A stretch of 64,000 bases of DNA from the NCBI RefSeq assembly GCF_907164575.1, contig NZ_CAJQYY010000007.1, positions 124,001 through 188,000 on the forward strand, in the 5' to 3' direction. The DNA comes from Paraburkholderia gardini (GTDB lineage: Bacteria; Pseudomonadota; Gammaproteobacteria; Burkholderiales; Burkholderiaceae). The notes beneath the pieces are model-generated. The model worked only from the letters and a program-made list of their open reading frames with translations. It was not told the DNA's origin and did not search any database. Shown here in pieces: positions 19,487 to 26,748 of the stretch. The position numbers were made by a program, and so were the translations under genes. The stretch's first letter is position 1, and each line of letters opens with the position of its first letter.

Positions 19487-19572
19487 TGTTTGATCCTCCA
19501 TCGTGCGGGGGGCGCCCGGGCAAAGTGCGCGCGGTCCGGCTGCCGGCGCGTGCTGCGTGTGCGTGCCGCATG

Positions 19573-19584
19573 GGACCAAAGTCC
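19573..19584 (+). promoter_or_regulatory. GGACCAAAGTCC box (copy 1)
   Basis: GGACCAAAGTCC followed by ATTATC. This is an exact copy of the box also seen at 39174 and 45630. In its + orientation it precedes the decayed NodT fragment at 19692; in the other direction it lies upstream of the phospholipase D gene, but that side has no -10-like element at the expected distance, whereas the + side has CATACG 24-29 bases downstream. Confidence 0.6.
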
Positions 19585-19691
19585 ATTATCGACACGCCTT
19601 GCATTGTCATACGTTTTTCGTGAGTCAAGACAGATTGTGTGCCGTCGTGCCCGAACGGGAAATATACGCCATGAGCAAAGTGAAACCGTTC

Positions 19692-19930
19692 GGTCAGTCA
19701 GGCAGAAGCGCAGCAGCAACAGGCGTTGTACCCGTATCAGAAGGCGATCCAGGTTGCGTTCCAGGAAGTCTCCGACGCGCTCATCGCGCTTCAGAAGTCA
19801 TGCGGGCAGCTTGTGGTCATCGGGCGTCAGGTCGATGCGCTTCGCACGTATTTCGCACGTATTCGCGCCTTGCACGGCTGCGTTACGAAGGCGGTTACAC
19901 GAGCTATATCGAAGTGCCCGACGCCGGGCG
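19692..19930 (+). pseudogene. decayed C-terminal fragment of NodT-family efflux lipoprotein gene
   Basis: Two reading frames together give a recognisable NodT/OprM C-terminus: QKAIQVAFQEVSDALIALQKS and QVDALRTY in one frame, then RLARLRYEGGYTSYIEV in another. The nucleotide sequence lines up with 56996-57240 of the intact NodT gene, starting at the shared AAGCGCAGCA-CAACAGGCGTTG. One or two small indels separate the frames, and everything upstream (about 350 codons) and the last ~70 codons are missing. It cannot make a working channel. I read it as the residue of a deleted efflux operon. Confidence 0.85.
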
Positions 19931-20053
19931 CATGACCAACAGGGCGTACGGCCAGGCCGGCGATACAGCAAAGCCCGCCACGGACGCAACACGGACAGAC
20001 AGCCCGCGCCATGACAGCGATACCTCTTGACAGTTTGCTCACGTCGTCTATAG

Positions 20054-20069
20054 TTCACCATATGGTGAA
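20054..20069. promoter_or_regulatory. 16-bp palindrome overlapping the arsR start codon
   Basis: TTCACCATATGGTGAA is a perfect palindrome; its right half contains the ATG (20062) of the following ArsR-family gene. A repressor bound here would cover both promoter edge and initiation codon, so autoregulation is likely. Many ArsR genes of this subgroup begin Met-Val with ATGGT, which fits one half of such a site. Confidence 0.6.
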
Positions 20070-20397
20070 GTGTCCAGTCAGTCAGCTCGATCGTACGTTT
20101 TCGGCCCTCGTGGACCCTGCACGCCGGGCGATACTGGCACGCCTCGAGCGGGAACCGGGCCTGTCGATTAGCGAGATTGCCCACCCGCTGCCGCTCAAGC
20201 TGCCGGCAGTCATGAAGCATCTCGACGTGCTGAGTGAAGCGGGCCTGGTGTCGCGCACCAAGCGGGGCCGAACCGTCTCGGTGGAACTGGTCGCGGCGCC
20301 GATGGAAGAAGCGATGGCCTGGCTCAGGCGTTACGAGCGGTTCTGGTCGGCCAGCCTCGACCGGCTCGCTGATTTTGTCGAGAAGAACGACGATTGA
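20062..20397 (+). CDS. ArsR-family transcriptional regulator
   Basis: 111 residues from ATG 20062 (MVKCPVSQLDRTFSALVDPARR). Winged-helix DNA-binding protein: LDRTFSALVDPARRAILARL opens the domain, LSISEIAHPLPLKLPAVMKHLDVL is the recognition part, and RTKRGRTVSVEL the wing. No metal-binding Cys pair is in the recognition helix; the protein belongs to the branch usually linked to SRPBCC/AHSA1 genes, but here the next gene is a GST. It probably represses itself through the palindrome that spans its start codon, and possibly the GST gene 111 bases downstream. Confidence 0.9.
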   Translation: MVKCPVSQLDRTFSALVDPARRAILARLEREPGLSISEIAHPLPLKLPAVMKHLDVLSEAGLVSRTKRGRTVSVELVAAPMEEAMAWLRRYERFWSASLDRLADFVEKNDD

Positions 20398-20508
20398 CGA
20401 GGGCGCGGCCGGCCCTGTGTATTCACCGGTACCAAGGCTGTGCATGCGGCATTTTCGCCATGCACGATGTGGTCTTCAAGACAGATGCAATCAATACTGA
20501 GGTCGCCA

Positions 20509-21135
20509 ATGAAGCTCTACTACGCTGAAACGCCGGCTCCGCGCAAGGTATGTGCCGTTGCCCGATACCTGGGTCTGCCGATCGACTACGTCTATCTCGA
20601 TCTGAAGAAAGGCGAGCACACCACGCCTGACTATCGCGCGATCAATCCGAACGCCAAGGTGCCGTGTCTGGTCGATGGCGACAGGATCATCTGGGAGGCG
20701 GACGCTATTCTTTGCCATCTGGCGCAGCACGCGGGCTCCAGCCTGTGGCCAGGCGATGCACGTCAATCCGAGGTCCTGCGCTGGCTAAGCTGGAACGGCT
20801 ACCATTTCTACCGGTATGGCGGCGCGCTGTATTTCGAGCATCTCATCAAGGCCAGCTTCGGTCTGGGCGAACCGGATGCGACCGCGGTGGCGGAGGCACG
20901 GGACGCGTTTCGCCGCTACGCGAGCGTGCTGGACCGGCACCTGGAGGGGCGTCAGTGGCTCGTCGGCGACGATCTGACGATCGCTGATTTTTCCGTCGCG
21001 GTGACGTTGCCGTATGCGAAGCCGGCGGCCATGCCTTTGGAAGAGTTTCCGCAGGTTCAGCGCTGGCACGATCAACTCAACACGCTCGACGCCTGGCGCA
21101 ATCCGTTTCCGGCGCGGGCGATGGCAAACGCCTGA
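20509..21135 (+). CDS. glutathione S-transferase family protein
   Basis: 208 residues from ATG 20509 (TGAGGT upstream). N-terminal thioredoxin-like domain (1-78): MKLYYAETPAPRKVCAVARYL, NPNAKVPCLVDGD with the cis-Pro, and IWEADAILCHLAQ, where the E-A/S pair binds glutathione. The C-terminal helical domain (about 85-200) includes WLVGDDLTIADFSVA, the standard GST fold motif. Cytosolic detoxification enzyme of unknown substrate. It lies downstream of the ArsR gene and may be co-regulated with it. Confidence 0.92.
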   Translation: MKLYYAETPAPRKVCAVARYLGLPIDYVYLDLKKGEHTTPDYRAINPNAKVPCLVDGDRIIWEADAILCHLAQHAGSSLWPGDARQSEVLRWLSWNGYHFYRYGGALYFEHLIKASFGLGEPDATAVAEARDAFRRYASVLDRHLEGRQWLVGDDLTIADFSVAVTLPYAKPAAMPLEEFPQVQRWHDQLNTLDAWRNPFPARAMANA

Positions 21136-21156
21136 GTTTTCATTCGCGACTGTGTC

Positions 21157-21185
21157 GTCATGCCTGTGCCGGTACAGGTCATGAC
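21157..21185. terminator. hairpin between convergent GST and sigma-factor genes
   Basis: GTCATGCCTGT and ACAGGTCATGAC form an 11-bp stem with one bulged base and a six-base GCCGGT loop, in the 43-base gap between convergent genes and reaching into the last codons of the ECF41 gene. There is only a short T run (GTTT) after it, so it may act as a weak bidirectional terminator. Confidence 0.5.
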
Positions 21186-22129
21186 GTTTGGGGAGGCGCA
21201 CCTGTGACATCGGCGACACGGGGATCATTCGTGACTTGTGTGCCGTTGAGATTGCAGCCTCGCGCCGCGGCAATGCGGGCGAGCTTGTCGGGATTGCGCT
21301 GAACGTGAAAACGCACGATCCGTTCGCCATCGGTTTCGAGCGCCTGGGCCGACTCCAGGGCGCCATCGATAAACCGCAGCAAACCCCACTGCCCGTTGAG
21401 CATGACCACTTCATATCGTACGGCGTTGGGGTAGCGAAGGCGCGTGGCGAAAAATAGCTGCGCGATACGCTGGCCGCCGAGCATCGGCACGCCGAAGCTC
21501 GGCACCTTGCCACCGCCGTCGCCGATCAGTTGCGCGTCGTCGGCGAGCATGGCCTTGAGCGCGGCGAATTCGCCGCGCACTGCCGCATCGGCAAATCCGC
21601 GCAGCAACCGCAACTGCGTTTCGTGCGCAACCGTGTGGCGCGGCCGCTCGTCGCGCACCTGCACTTTCGCGCGATGCACGATCTGCCGGCACGCCGCTTC
21701 GGATTTGCCGAGCACTTCGGCGACCTCGTCGTATCCAGCATCGAATACTTCGCGCAGCAGCCAGGCTGCGCGCGCCTCGGGAGCGAGGCGTTCCAGCAAC
21801 GTGAGGAAGGCCACCGAAACGTCGTTGGCATGTTCCAGTATCTGTTCGGGCGAGCTGGACGATTCCTCGAGAAGCGGCTCGGGCAGCCACAGGCCGACGT
21901 AGTGCTCGCGCTGGACTTTCGCCGCGCGGAGCCGGTCGATAGCCAGTCGCGTCGTCACCGAGACGAGCCAGGCTTCGGCGTTTTCCACGCGATCCTGCTG
22001 GGTTTCATGCCACCGGATCCACGCGTCCTGAACAACTTCCTCGGCTTCAGCCGAAGAGCCCAGCATACGATAAGCAATGCCCTGAAGACGGCGGCGGAGG
22101 CGGTTGAAGATGTCGGTTGCTTCGATCAT
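21179..22129 (-). CDS. ECF41-group RNA polymerase sigma factor with fused C-terminal SnoaL-like domain
   Basis: 316 residues. Sigma region 2 (FNRLRRRLQGIAYRMLGSSAEAEEVVQDAWIRW), the ECF41 linker motif WLPEPL (81-86), sigma region 4 (about 105-160), then a C-terminal regulatory domain carrying the group's marks DGGGK (205-209) and NPDKL (280-284). ECF41 factors have no anti-sigma factor; the C-terminal domain itself modulates activity, and they transcribe their own gene. The group's usual partner (a carboxymuconolactone decarboxylase or oxidoreductase) is not adjacent here. A matching promoter is found directly upstream (22140-22166). Confidence 0.93.
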   Translation of the reverse strand: MIEATDIFNRLRRRLQGIAYRMLGSSAEAEEVVQDAWIRWHETQQDRVENAEAWLVSVTTRLAIDRLRAAKVQREHYVGLWLPEPLLEESSSSPEQILEHANDVSVAFLTLLERLAPEARAAWLLREVFDAGYDEVAEVLGKSEAACRQIVHRAKVQVRDERPRHTVAHETQLRLLRGFADAAVRGEFAALKAMLADDAQLIGDGGGKVPSFGVPMLGGQRIAQLFFATRLRYPNAVRYEVVMLNGQWGLLRFIDGALESAQALETDGERIVRFHVQRNPDKLARIAAARGCNLNGTQVTNDPRVADVTGAPPQTS

Positions 22130-22139
22130 GGTTACCCCA

Positions 22140-22166
22140 GACGTTTGATACCGCTGTGTTGTGACA
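22140..22166 (-). promoter_or_regulatory. ECF41-type autoregulated promoter
   Basis: On the minus strand TGTCACA (22166-22160) is separated by exactly 16 bases from CGTC (22143-22140). TGTCACA-N16-CGTC is the known ECF41 promoter pattern. The CGTC ends only 10 bases before the ATG at 22129, so the transcript would have almost no leader; no ribosome site is present. Confidence 0.8.
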
Positions 22167-22348
22167 CGTGACTACACGTGAGGGTCATGGCGCGCGTGCC
22201 GGTTTGCGCCCGGATTCGCGGATTTGACGGGGCAGGACCCCTTCCGGTCTGTCAGGTGACGGGACGTCGGGTCGCCGGCCGCAACGGCAGTCTCAGTGTT
22301 CGGGGAAGCTTATTGTAATATTCTCTGCCGATCACCGCGCGTCACGAC

Positions 22349-23251
22349 ATGTCATCTTCCACGACCGCTTCCGCCCGTTCTCTTCCGCTGAGCGCCATCG
22401 GCGGCATACTTGCCTCGATGTTCTGCTTTGCCGTGGTGGACGCGCTGGCGAAGACGGTCGCATTGCCATATCCGGCCAACGAAGTGACGTTTTTCCGGAT
22501 GCTGTTCGGGCTGGTTCCCGCCGTGGCGATGTGCTGCACCGGACGTCTTTTGTGGTCTGAACGACTCGCGAATCTCGACGTCAAGGGCCAGACGGTGCGG
22601 GCGCTGACGCTCCTCGGCGCGTCAGGCCTCTTCTTTGCCGGACTGCCCTACGTTCCGCTCGGCGAGGCCGTCGCGCTTGCGTATTCGGAGACGCTGATCG
22701 TGATCCTGCTCGCGCCGCTGATCCTGCACGAACGCCTGACGCGCCCGGGCGTCGCGGCCGCGATTGCCGGCTTCTGCGGTGTGCTGCTGGTGGCGCGTCC
22801 GTCCGGCGGCCAGTCGAGCTGGCTCGGCCCGACGCTGCTTCTGATGAGCGCGTTCTTCGGCGCGCTGTCGATCGTGCAGATCAAGCGCATCCGTTCCACC
22901 GACGATCCCGAAACCATGGTGCTCTTTTTCACGCTGGTGGGGACGCTCGTGACCGGATGCACGCTCTTCTTCAGCTGGCGAAACGTATCGTTGGCGGCGC
23001 TGCTGACCATGGCGATTCTCGGCGTCTTCGCGACCGCCGGACAATTGCTGATGACCGTTGCGTTCCGCCAGGCGGATGCAGGCAAACTCGCGCCCTACAA
23101 CTACACGAGCATCGTGTGGGCAGCCGTGTTCGGTTACGTCATATGGAATGAGACGATGCCGCCATTGTCTCTCGTGGGAATCGCGCTGATCGTCGGCAGT
23201 GCGATCGCGGTCGCGGTGCGCAGAAAGGACCCCGAGGGTCCGCTTGCGTGA
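22349..23251 (+). CDS. EamA/DMT-family transporter
   Basis: 300 residues with about ten hydrophobic helices in two EamA repeats (about 12-148 and 160-290). Motifs ANEVTFFRMLFGLVPAV and AYSETLIVILLAPLILHERLT are typical of S-adenosylmethionine/riboflavin-type DMT exporters, but the substrate is not assignable. ATG 22349 has no clear ribosome site; a TAATAT at 22316-22321 could be a -10 element. It is divergent from the ECF41 gene with a 219-base gap. Confidence 0.9.
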   Translation: MSSSTTASARSLPLSAIGGILASMFCFAVVDALAKTVALPYPANEVTFFRMLFGLVPAVAMCCTGRLLWSERLANLDVKGQTVRALTLLGASGLFFAGLPYVPLGEAVALAYSETLIVILLAPLILHERLTRPGVAAAIAGFCGVLLVARPSGGQSSWLGPTLLLMSAFFGALSIVQIKRIRSTDDPETMVLFFTLVGTLVTGCTLFFSWRNVSLAALLTMAILGVFATAGQLLMTVAFRQADAGKLAPYNYTSIVWAAVFGYVIWNETMPPLSLVGIALIVGSAIAVAVRRKDPEGPLA

Positions 23252-23348
23252 CGTCGCGCGGGGGCCTGGCGCATAATCCCTGCTGATCGGGCGCCCCCGG
23301 TTAACCTCGGTGAACTGACGAAATTCTTCAACCAGAAGGAGTTTGACG

Positions 23349-23792
23349 ATGACTTCCGGCGGCACGGCGGCAGGCGAACCGATCAACATCGGTCAACTGG
23401 GCATTCGATACCTGATCGATGGAACCGCGACGGGCGGAATGGGCATGTTCGAGTTGACGGTGCCGTCCGGCTCGCCGGTTCCGCCGCCGCACAGTCATAC
23501 GCGTAACGACGAATGCGTCTATATCCTGGAGGGCACGTTGCGCTACTCGGTCGATGGCGTGGTTCGCGACCTGACGCCAGGCGAGTGGATGTTCACGCCA
23601 CGCGGCTCGGTGCATCACTTCAGCAACCCGCACGATGTCACAGCATGCGCATTGATCGTCCTTACGCCTGACGTCGGTGCCCAGTATTTTCGCGATGTCA
23701 GGTCGGTCTTCACCGCCGGCGGCCCGCCCGATCGCCAGAAGCTCGTCGAAGTCATGGCGAAGTATGGACTGGTGCCCGCGCCTTCGCGGTAG
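23349..23792 (+). CDS. cupin-domain protein
   Basis: 147 residues from ATG 23349 with AAGGAG seven bases upstream; TTG 23343 is less likely. Single small beta-barrel: PPHSHTRNDECVYILEGTL is cupin motif 1 with His-x-His and Glu metal ligands, and PRGSVHHFSNP is motif 2 with the third His. Such stand-alone cupins are metal-binding proteins, often dioxygenases, isomerases or sensors; no substrate can be inferred. Short gap (97 bases) after the EamA gene on the same strand; the following gene is convergent. Confidence 0.88.
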   Translation: MTSGGTAAGEPINIGQLGIRYLIDGTATGGMGMFELTVPSGSPVPPPHSHTRNDECVYILEGTLRYSVDGVVRDLTPGEWMFTPRGSVHHFSNPHDVTACALIVLTPDVGAQYFRDVRSVFTAGGPPDRQKLVEVMAKYGLVPAPSR

Positions 23793-23825
23793 CGTGTACC
23801 GGATTCGCGGCGTTTCAGCGCGGTT

Positions 23826-24740
23826 TCACCCCTGTTCGACGGCCGCATGTTCCGGTGCGGTTGCATCGCGATAGCCGAGCCGTGTCGAGATCGCGAGTCC
23901 CGAGCGCTGGAGCAGGGCGACGTAGTGCGACTTCGTGTCGGCGCCGCAACGCATGGTCGGAAATGAAATCGACAGGCCGGCGATCACGCGGCCGAAGCGG
24001 TCGAACACCGGCACCGCGAGACATCGAAGCCCTTCCTCCTGCTCCTCGTTGTCCTCGCCATAGCCTTGCTCGCGTACATGCGGCAGGATACCCAGAACGG
24101 CTTCGGCGGAGGAGAGCGTCTTGGGCGTCGACTTGCGGAATTCCGCGTGCGAGAGCACTTCGCGCGCGTCGGCCGGGTCCATCCATGCAAGCAGGACCTT
24201 GCCGATCGCCGTGCTGTGCAGCGGATTGCGCCGACCGATGCGCGACTGCATCCGCAGCCCGTAGTCGGCGTCGATCTTGTGAATGTAGATGATGCTGTCT
24301 TCGTCGAACGCGCCAAGGTGGACCGCTTCGCGCGTGGCCTGCGCGATGCGGCGCATCTCGACGTCGGCCTCGCGCACGAGATCGACGCTCTCCAGCGCTT
24401 TCGCGCCGAGTTCGAAGAGACGGATCGTCAGCCGGTAACGCTCGGTCTCGACTTCCTGCGTTACGTAGCCAAGCGCCTTCAGCGTCTGCATGACGCGATG
24501 TACCGTCGTCTTCGACATGCCGAGCCGCTGCGACAGTTCGCTGATGCCGGTCTGTCCGCTGTCGCCAACAGCGGACAGAATCGCGAATACCCTGCCGATG
24601 GACGAGGCCGATTCACCCCGGTCGTGACCCGCACCGCCACTGCAACCGGCGATGTCCGTTTCCTGTCTGTGCGCGACGGCGGGTTCCCTGCGCTGTTTGG
24701 CCATAGCTGTCATATCCGTCATATCCGTCATATCCATCAT
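23826..24740 (-). CDS. kdgR: IclR-family regulator, probable KdgR
   Basis: About 304 residues if started at ATG 24740. N-terminal winged helix (GQTGISELSQRLGMSKTTVHRVMQTL, then LGYVTQEVETERY) and C-terminal effector domain (LHSTAIGKVLLAWM, GLRCLAVPVFDRFGRVIAGLSIS). The start is ambiguous: five in-frame ATGs are packed in MMDMTDMTDMTAMAK, produced by a 9-bp tandem repeat (24708-24740). It lies 80 bases downstream of kduD in the same direction. IclR-type KdgR represses pectin/uronate genes and is released by 2-keto-3-deoxygluconate; that role is inferred from the kdu/kdg neighbours. Confidence 0.85.
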   Translation of the reverse strand: MMDMTDMTDMTAMAKQRREPAVAHRQETDIAGCSGGAGHDRGESASSIGRVFAILSAVGDSGQTGISELSQRLGMSKTTVHRVMQTLKALGYVTQEVETERYRLTIRLFELGAKALESVDLVREADVEMRRIAQATREAVHLGAFDEDSIIYIHKIDADYGLRMQSRIGRRNPLHSTAIGKVLLAWMDPADAREVLSHAEFRKSTPKTLSSAEAVLGILPHVREQGYGEDNEEQEEGLRCLAVPVFDRFGRVIAGLSISFPTMRCGADTKSHYVALLQRSGLAISTRLGYRDATAPEHAAVEQG

Positions 24741-24820
24741 GTCCTGTCGATACCAGGCGTGCGGGGTACACCGTGCGCCGCGATACGTGCCGCCGCTGCG
24801 TAACCGTGCGGCGCGCGAGC

Positions 24821-25576
24821 CTAGCGCGCGAGCCACCCTCCGTCCACTGCGAGCGTATGACCGTGCACGTAGTCCGACGCCGGCGAGGCCAGGAACACGA
24901 CAGGTCCCGCGAGATCGTCCGGCGCGCCCCAGCGGCCCGCTGGAATCCGCGCAAGAATTTCGTCGTTACGCTGGACATCGCCACGCAGCGCCGCCGTGTT
25001 CGCCGTTGCCATGTAGCCGGGCGCGATCGCGTTCACGTTGATGCCGTGGATGGCCCATTCGTTCGCGAGAAGCCGCGTGAGACCGAGCACGCCGCTTTTC
25101 GACGCCGTGTAGGACGCAACGCGAATGCCGCCCTGAAACGACAGCATCGACGCAACGTTGATGATCTTGCCCCCGCGCTGCTGCTTCACGAACTGCCGGG
25201 CGACGGCCTGCGACAGAAAGAATACGCTCCTCAGATTCACGTCCATCACCGCGTCCCAGTCGTCTTCGGTGAAGGCGAGCGCGTCTTCGCGGCGGATGAT
25301 ACCCGCATTGTTCACGAGCACATCGACTCGGCCGAACGCTTCGATCGCGGCGCGCACGATGTCGTCGACTGGTGCGGTTGACGCGAGGTCGGCGCGCACG
25401 TCCGCGAAGCGCCGTCCGGTCGCCTCGACACGCGCGGGCGTGTCGCTCGCGCCCGCGCGGCTCACGCCGACGATGTCGCAGCCGGCTGCGGCAAGCGCGA
25501 CGGCCATGCCCGCGCCGAGTCCCGTGTTGCTGCCGGTAACGATAGCGACCTTGCCGCCCAGATCGAAGGTTTTCAC
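24821..25576 (-). CDS. kduD: 2-dehydro-3-deoxy-D-gluconate 5-dehydrogenase KduD
   Basis: 251 residues. SDR enzyme: VTGSNTGLGAGMA (about 13-25), NNAGIIRREDAL, YTASK active site and NAIAPGYMATANTAALR, the last being characteristic of KduD. It reduces 2,5-diketo-3-deoxygluconate to 2-keto-3-deoxygluconate in hexuronate and pectin breakdown. Upstream by 64 bases is kduI, which makes its substrate; downstream is kdgR. All three are on the minus strand and likely one transcript starting at kduI. Confidence 0.94.
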   Translation of the reverse strand: MKTFDLGGKVAIVTGSNTGLGAGMAVALAAAGCDIVGVSRAGASDTPARVEATGRRFADVRADLASTAPVDDIVRAAIEAFGRVDVLVNNAGIIRREDALAFTEDDWDAVMDVNLRSVFFLSQAVARQFVKQQRGGKIINVASMLSFQGGIRVASYTASKSGVLGLTRLLANEWAIHGINVNAIAPGYMATANTAALRGDVQRNDEILARIPAGRWGAPDDLAGPVVFLASPASDYVHGHTLAVDGGWLAR

Positions 25577-25640
25577 TGCGTAAGCCCCTGTTGTGCCGGT
25601 GTAGTGTCTGTTTCGTATTGCCCGCGAAGCGCGTCGGCGA

Positions 25641-26477
25641 TCAGCGCAGATATCTCACGGCGACGTGATCCATATCGCCGAACACCTGGTTTTCGCCGAC
25701 CATGCCCCAGATGAACGTGTAGGCCCGCGTGCCGACGCCCGAGTGAATCGACCAGCTGGGCGAAATCACGGCCTGCTCGTTGTGCACGACAATGTGCCGC
25801 GTTTCATCCGGCGCGCCCATCATGTGAAAGACGGCCGCATCGTCGGCGATGTTGAAATAGAAATACACCTCCATGCGGCGCTCATGCGTGTGGCACGGCA
25901 TCGTGTTCCAGAGGTTGCCGGGTTCGAGTTTCGTCATGCCCATCGAGAGCTGGCAGGTCGGCAGTACCTCGGGAACGATGAACTTGTAGATCGTGCGGCG
26001 ATTGCTCGTGGCCGGATCGCCGAGCGTCTGCGGCGATGCCTGTGCGAGTGAAATCGTGCGGGTCGGATACGACACATGCGCCGGTGCGCAGTTCAGGTAG
26101 AACTTCGCCGGGCGCGCGGTGTCTTCGCTGCCGAACGCGACCGACTGCGCACCCTTGCCGATGTAGATCGCCTCTTCGTTGCGAACGGGATAGCGCGTGC
26201 CGTCCACATCGACCCAGCCGTCGCCGCCGATGTTGATCGCACCGAGTTCGCGGCGCTCAAGCAGATAACCGACGCCGATCGCCTTGCCGAGCGAACTGGG
26301 GACTTCGACCGCGCGCGTGGCGGGCAGCACGCCGCCCACGATGATGCGGTCGATATGGCTGTAAGTGAGTTTCAGTGCGTCGGGCTCGAACACCTGGTCG
26401 ACGAGAAACTCCCTGCGCAGGCCGGCTGTATCGAGTGTCTTCGCGTACTCGCTGTTGATGCTCTGTCTCACTTCCAT
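25641..26477 (-). CDS. kduI: 5-dehydro-4-deoxy-D-glucuronate isomerase KduI
   Basis: 278 residues. Double cupin-like isomerase. The metal site [16 protein letters not shown] carries the His/Glu ligands; [15 protein letters not shown] near the C-terminus is also typical. It converts 5-keto-4-deoxyuronate, the end product of oligogalacturonate or unsaturated uronate cleavage, to 2,5-diketo-3-deoxygluconate for KduD. AGGAGACAGACA precedes ATG 26477. It is divergent from kdgT across a 271-base regulatory region with two identical-type operator palindromes. Confidence 0.96.
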   Translation of the reverse strand: MEVRQSINSEYAKTLDTAGLRREFLVDQVFEPDALKLTYSHIDRIIVGGVLPATRAVEVPSSLGKAIGVGYLLERRELGAINIGGDGWVDVDGTRYPVRNEEAIYIGKGAQSVAFGSEDTARPAKFYLNCAPAHVSYPTRTISLAQASPQTLGDPATSNRRTIYKFIVPEVLPTCQLSMGMTKLEPGNLWNTMPCHTHERRMEVYFYFNIADDAAVFHMMGAPDETRHIVVHNEQAVISPSWSIHSGVGTRAYTFIWGMVGENQVFGDMDHVAVRYLR

Positions 26478-26533
26478 TGTCTGTCTCCTGCTGCGTCGGA
26501 ATGGTCACGACTGTAGCGCAAAATATCGTTTCC

Positions 26534-26546
26534 GGAACATCGGTCC
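26534..26546. promoter_or_regulatory. operator-like palindrome, kduI-proximal copy
   Basis: GGAACATCGGTCC, an imperfect copy (one mismatch) of the perfect palindrome at 26631. It is 57 bases upstream of kduI. Probable site for the IclR-type KdgR regulator. Confidence 0.55.
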
Positions 26547-26560
26547 AAAAATATTGCACC

Positions 26561-26577
26561 GTCACGCCAGGCGTGAC
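26561..26577. promoter_or_regulatory. 17-bp perfect inverted repeat between kduI and kdgT
   Basis: GTCACGCCAGGCGTGAC: two 8-bp arms around a single A. It differs from the GGAACATCGTTCC sites and could bind another regulator. No T run follows, so it is not an obvious terminator. Confidence 0.4.
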
Positions 26578-26630
26578 AATACCTCCGTCCAGCATGGGGG
26601 TAAACGATTACCTTAAACTCGATCAATATC

Positions 26631-26643
26631 GGAACATCGTTCC
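26631..26643. promoter_or_regulatory. operator-like palindrome over the kdgT promoter
   Basis: GGAACATCGTTCC, perfect 5-3-5 palindrome. It overlaps the place of the -35 element (26632-26637, 17 bases before the -10), so binding would block kdgT transcription. It shares its core with 26534-26546. Confidence 0.6.
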
Positions 26644-26651
26644 TTTTGTGA

Positions 26652-26660
26652 TGCTATATT
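26652..26660 (+). promoter_or_regulatory. extended -10 promoter element of kdgT
   Basis: TGCTATATT has the TGN extension followed by TATATT at 26655-26660. It lies 88 bases before the kdgT start codon and directly right of the perfect GGAACATCGTTCC palindrome. Confidence 0.5.
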
Positions 26661-26748
26661 GCGCCGAAAGGGAGCAGCCCGTCACGTGAACGGGACATCA
26701 CCCCGGGTCACCGACCCGACAACAGGACGCAAAGTCCATGGAGGAGGC

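Noticed and set aside
15899..20014. Long open frames 15899-16801 (-), 17712-18641 (-) and 18656-20014 (+)
   Set aside because: Arg/His-rich shadows of the MFS, phospholipase D and DUF4239 genes without start signals.
23635..23660. TGTCACA...CGTC inside the cupin gene as a second ECF41 promoter
   Set aside because: The spacer is 14 bases instead of 16-17 and the site is inside a coding region.
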